A stretch of DNA of 7,669 nucleotides from JBAXGW01 sp037139195 (GTDB lineage Bacteria > Bacteroidota > Bacteroidia > Bacteroidales > JAHJDW01), in the NCBI GenBank assembly GCA_037139195.1, contig JBAXGW010000119.1, positions 1-7,669 of the forward strand, given 5' to 3'. The position numbers and the translations under genes were made by a program. Shown one piece after another: positions 6,001-7,669 of the stretch; the first letter of the stretch is position 1, and every line of letters begins with the position of its first letter. The notes below the pieces were generated by a model. It ran no database searches. It had not been told where the DNA came from and saw only the letters and a program-made list of their open reading frames with translations.

Positions 6001-7509
6001 ACTTATTACGCATGCAAGAGGGTTCATAATTGCACAGTCAGTTGTTCCAAAATCAACGCCAGGTGTACCATTAGGGTCAAAATTTGATTGTGAGAATGTA
6101 ATATTATGCTGAGCATTAGAATAGTTTGCTATACATATCATATAGTATTGTCCAGGTTGAGCATTTATTATGTGTAAATACTCAAATGCACGAGCATCAT
6201 AGCTGCAATCTACAACATTTCCATTAGGGTACGATGGATGAGGGTTTGGATCTGTAGTTCCATTTGTATTATTCGGGTATGGGCCACCATTTCCAGTAAG
6301 TTGCGAACAAACTCCTGTAAGAGATTGAAAAGGGCCCCATGCAACAAAATCTACATCCTTTCCAGCATCACTACTCATATATAAAGTAATGTTTCCAGCA
6401 TCTTTTATTTTCATATAATACCAAGCAGGATTAGGAATAGTTTGTAGACATGCGTATTCAGGCCCAGCAACTGCTGTTGTCCCTGTTGCAGCAGGGAAAA
6501 AATAGGTTTCACCAGTACAGAATGGCATTGCATTTTCGCAATTTCCATCAGGAGATGGCGGCATGTCTACATTTGTAGCAGATATACAGAAATCTCCATT
6601 TGGTGAAGATCCACCAATTCCTAAAAACCCACTTCCTGAACCATCAACTCTAACATAGTAAGTAGTACCTGCTGTAGTTGGAACTAGTAAAGCTTCATCT
6701 CCTTGATCTCCATTTGTGTTGATGCATTTAATAGCCGATCCTGTACAATTTGGGAAAACAGCAATTATCAAATTTAAATCACCACTAATATATTTCCCTT
6801 CAATTGAAGTCCAAGGTCCAGTAGCTGTGAATTTATACCAAACTGTTTTATTAGCATAACTCGTTCCTGAAGAACAATTTGGAGTTGGTCCATCAGCTGA
6901 GCTACTCATATTTGTTCCATTAATACATGGAGCATCAATTACTAAATTAATAGCATTTGTACAAGCGTCATTTGCTGGCGGGTTGAACTCATTGACCGAA
7001 ATGCAAAAATTGCCAGTTGGGCCTCCTAATGCAGCGGCTGTGGTGCCATCAACTCTAATGTAATAAGTTGTTCCAGCAGTTGTAGAAAAAATTAAATCTT
7101 CATTTCCTCCATTTCCATTTGCATTGACACAAGCTATCGAAGAGCCGCTACAGCTTGTGTATGCAGAAACAACAACATTGAAGTTGGTTAGTGGATTTGT
7201 ATTGCCATTATTTTGAACACTAACGATACTCTGTGAAGATGTGGCAGTGAATGAATACCAAACATCTTTGTTTGCTAATGAAGAGCCAAAACCCATAGCG
7301 CATCCAGTAGGAGAAGTCCCATTTAGCGTTGCATTAATATTTGTGCCACTCGTGCATGCTCCTCCAATCGTTAAATTAATTGCATTTGAACAATTATCAT
7401 TTCCTGGTTGGGCATAAACAAATACATTTATCAATAGAAGTGAACTTAATAAAAGTCTTCTAAATCCTTTGATAATTAAGGATATCTGTGTTTTCGGTGA
7501 GAATCGCAT
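3085..7509 (-). CDS. Giant secreted Ig-like/PKD repeat surface protein with T9SS type B sorting domain
   Basis: A 1474-aa modular cell-surface protein, probably an adhesin or gliding-associated filament protein. Residues 1-33 are a signal peptide (basic start, hydrophobic LLLSSLLLINVFVYA, likely cut before Gln34). Residues 36-173 and 178-313 are two homologous modules (NDxCxNAINL ... VWYxFTAT ... TTAGTTYYxRVDG ... FCIS). Residues 319-478 form a diverged third module starting NCENAMPFCTG. Residues 495-593 are a single domain with PTTGTL and YTAPAAC. Residues 594-678 are Ig-like, followed by six Ig-like repeats (679-1119). Residues 1120-1203, 1204-1290 and 1291-1378 are PKD-like (WSWNFGD, WEWDFND). 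Residues 1383-1474 are the type B T9SS tail (IPNAFTPNNDGKNETW, FSRWGELIFES, WDGRDSTGK, GVYSY, VGHVTLIK end). The ATG at 7509 fits the signal peptide. There are no enzyme motifs, and low-complexity Thr/Ser/Asn dominates. The frame is intact and the start is the first Met. The secretion route is firm; the ligand is unknown. Confidence 0.9.
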   Translation of the reverse strand: MRFSPKTQISLIIKGFRRLLLSSLLLINVFVYAQPGNDNCSNAINLTIGGACTSGTNINATLNGTSPTGCAMGFGSSLANKDVWYSFTATSSQSIVSVQNNGNTNPLTNFNVVVSAYTSCSGSSIACVNANGNGGNEDLIFSTTAGTTYYIRVDGTTAAALGGPTGNFCISVNEFNPPANDACTNAINLVIDAPCINGTNMSSSADGPTPNCSSGTSYANKTVWYKFTATGPWTSIEGKYISGDLNLIIAVFPNCTGSAIKCINTNGDQGDEALLVPTTAGTTYYVRVDGSGSGFLGIGGSSPNGDFCISATNVDMPPSPDGNCENAMPFCTGETYFFPAATGTTAVAGPEYACLQTIPNPAWYYMKIKDAGNITLYMSSDAGKDVDFVAWGPFQSLTGVCSQLTGNGGPYPNNTNGTTDPNPHPSYPNGNVVDCSYDARAFEYLHIINAQPGQYYMICIANYSNAQHNITFSQSNFDPNGTPGVDFGTTDCAIMNPLACVISDITANPSTCNSSNNTYSVSGEVAFANEPTTGTLIVSDGTTQTTISAPFTTPVAYTLNGITADGVQHTITATFSDTICEKTFNYTAPAACNTSCSIHVQVDNAQVCVGTTINLTANGSITNCTTPTFTWSSNPSGLNTTGANVSTIPTASTTYTVTISDGIGGQCSASLPVVVKNAPQVDAGTDVAICLNATKQLTAIGAQNYIWSPTSGLTNPNISNPIASPANTTKYFVTGTDQFGCSSKDSITVTINQLPTIEAGTVAPICKGVSATLNPTGGSSYNWSSSPGTFTSNQASPTVTPSITTTYTTTGTDALGCTGVDFVIATVNPLPGVSAGADQSICPYETATLSASGALTYIWSPNGEQTTIISVQPTTQSTYSVVGTDVNGCSNSDQVVVFIKTVPVANAGTDKSICLNTSTNLSASGGTQYSWVSNPSGFSNSTSNPSVNPTISTTYTVTVTNAQNCTAQDDVLITVNQLPIADAGSPQIMCFGTNVNLTGNGGISYKWSPGGATTQIINVSPINSTTYTTTVTDANNCTATDQVSVTVNPLPIVEAGSPVQICIGEQKDLTASGASTYDWAGQVGTTITVSPTSTTTYSVVGTDVNGCTASDNVVVTVYPIPTSDFSFESPVCARSASQIMYTGTATSGATFAWGTFGGADIATGAGSGPYNLTWNTEGTYSVCLTTTQNTCVSQQTCHDIVVNPLPAISFSSDKIEGCEPMEVQFIDNSAPVPTSWSWNFGDVNSPDNTSSLQNPTHNYEKPGQYDVRLTAVSDLGCSNSILFQDMITVHKNPVADFYQLPEVGSFENSTISFFPSGSSQNVAAWEWDFNDPNAAPGENTSFEEKPEHKYEEIGYYNVCLIVSTEYGCKDSICKEIFLREDYTFYIPNAFTPNNDGKNETWGPEGVGVDPEKYTMYVFSRWGELIFESSDLTKFWDGRDSTGKICQQGVYSYIILSKETDGVTHKYVGHVTLIK
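3088..3363 (-). other. Type B T9SS C-terminal sorting domain (gliding motility-associated C-terminal domain)
   Basis: Codes for residues 1383-1474 of the surface protein. The hallmark blocks occur in order: FYIPNAFTPNNDGKNETW, YVFSRWGELIFES, FWDGRDSTGK, QQGVYSYII, and the terminal GHVTLIK. Proteins with this tail cross the outer membrane by the type IX system and usually stay at the surface or are released. This is the main evidence that the source belongs to the Bacteroidota. Confidence 0.92.
4153..5475 (-). repeat. Six tandem Ig-like protein repeats
   Basis: Codes for residues 679-1119 as six units of 70-76 aa (679-753, 754-829, 830-901, 902-977, 978-1049, 1050-1119). Each runs as (L/V)PxxxAG....IC.....L.A.G...Y.WSP....TTTYxVxxTDxxGCxxxDxVxVTV. 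Every unit has exactly two Cys in the same places, probably a disulfide. Units 1, 2 and 4 have 51 residues between the Cys; units 3, 5 and 6 have 45-47. Short stretches are identical at the DNA level, for example GGACTCCAAATATA at 4928-4941 and 5384-5397. A looser related unit precedes them (residues 594-678). Confidence 0.88.
6571..7404 (-). repeat. Two N-terminal tandem modules of the surface protein
   Basis: Codes for residues 36-173 and 178-313, about 137 aa each. They share NDxCxNAINL, a GTN turn, ANKxVWYxFTAT, an S.I.C.N.NG..G.E segment, TTAGTTYYxRVDG and a closing FCIS. They look like jelly-roll or PPC-like beta domains of the kind found at the N-terminus of many T9SS cargo proteins. 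I cannot assign a family with certainty. The diverged module that follows (319-478) shares the NCxNA opening but not the rest. Confidence 0.75.
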
Positions 7510-7632
7510 GGCGGTGTTATTTTAGGTTTAACTTCCTTTTGTAAATATAGACGAAAATAGTCGATAAGAGTTGCGTCTTCACTATCTTTTTTATGTGAAA
7601 AAATGTTAAATTCAAAATCCCACTACCAAACC

Positions 7633-7658
7633 AAAAAAAAGAGGATTTCTCCTCTTTT
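7633..7658 (-). terminator. Rho-independent terminator of a gene right of the window
   Basis: Read on the minus strand: AAAAGAGGA, loop GAAA (a stable GNRA tetraloop), TCCTCTTTT, continuing into a run of eight T (7640-7633). The 9-bp stem is perfect (7637-7645 with 7650-7658). It would stop transcription arriving from a minus-strand gene whose end lies beyond 7669, so the surface-protein gene needs its own promoter between here and 7509. The T-run on the plus strand is only four bases, so its direction is mainly minus. Confidence 0.82.
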
Positions 7659-7669
7659 CATAATCCAAA

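Noticed and set aside
7542..7559. Possible promoter elements for the surface-protein gene (TATATTTA and TATTTTCG on the minus strand)
   Set aside because: Each differs from TAnnTTTG at one position, and no TTTG-like -33 box lies 19-21 bases upstream. A promoter must exist between 7509 and the terminator at 7633, but I cannot place it.

Overview
The window looks like AT-rich chromosomal DNA from a member of the Bacteroidota, flavobacterial or cytophagal in character. Three things support this: a type B C-terminal sorting domain of the type IX secretion system (T9SS) on a giant surface protein, a membrane-tethered TPR/HTH regulator of a kind common in that phylum, and A-rich start regions with a TAnnTTTG-type -7 element instead of clear Shine-Dalgarno sites.

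Layout: (1) Positions 1-811, plus strand: the 3' part of a TPR - membrane helix - coiled coil - LuxR-like HTH regulator. Its frame is interrupted by TAA at 26-28, and the only usable internal start is TTG at 113. (2) Positions 807-845: a perfect 15-bp hairpin serving as a shared terminator between two convergent genes. (3) Positions 860-2818, minus strand: gyrB, complete (652 aa), with a probable promoter just upstream. (4) Positions 2819-3084: a non-coding gap dominated by a 115-bp imperfect inverted repeat (2924-3038). (5) Positions 3085-7509, minus strand: one 1474-aa secreted, modular, adhesin-like protein. It has a signal peptide, two N-terminal tandem modules plus a diverged third, one domain of a type often seen in giant Bacteroidota surface proteins, a run of Ig-like repeats, three PKD-like domains and the T9SS type B tail. 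(6) Positions 7510-7669: the leader of that gene and a strong minus-strand terminator that closes a transcription unit entering from the right.

The big gene appears to be monocistronic. A GAAA-loop terminator lies upstream of it, and the long hairpin followed by a T-run lies downstream, before gyrB's own promoter. The three genes have unrelated jobs (regulation, DNA supercoiling, cell surface) and do not form a functional cluster. I see no undescribed defence or mobile system. The most unusual items are the interrupted regulator, the long hairpin between the surface-protein gene and gyrB, and the repeat architecture of the surface protein.
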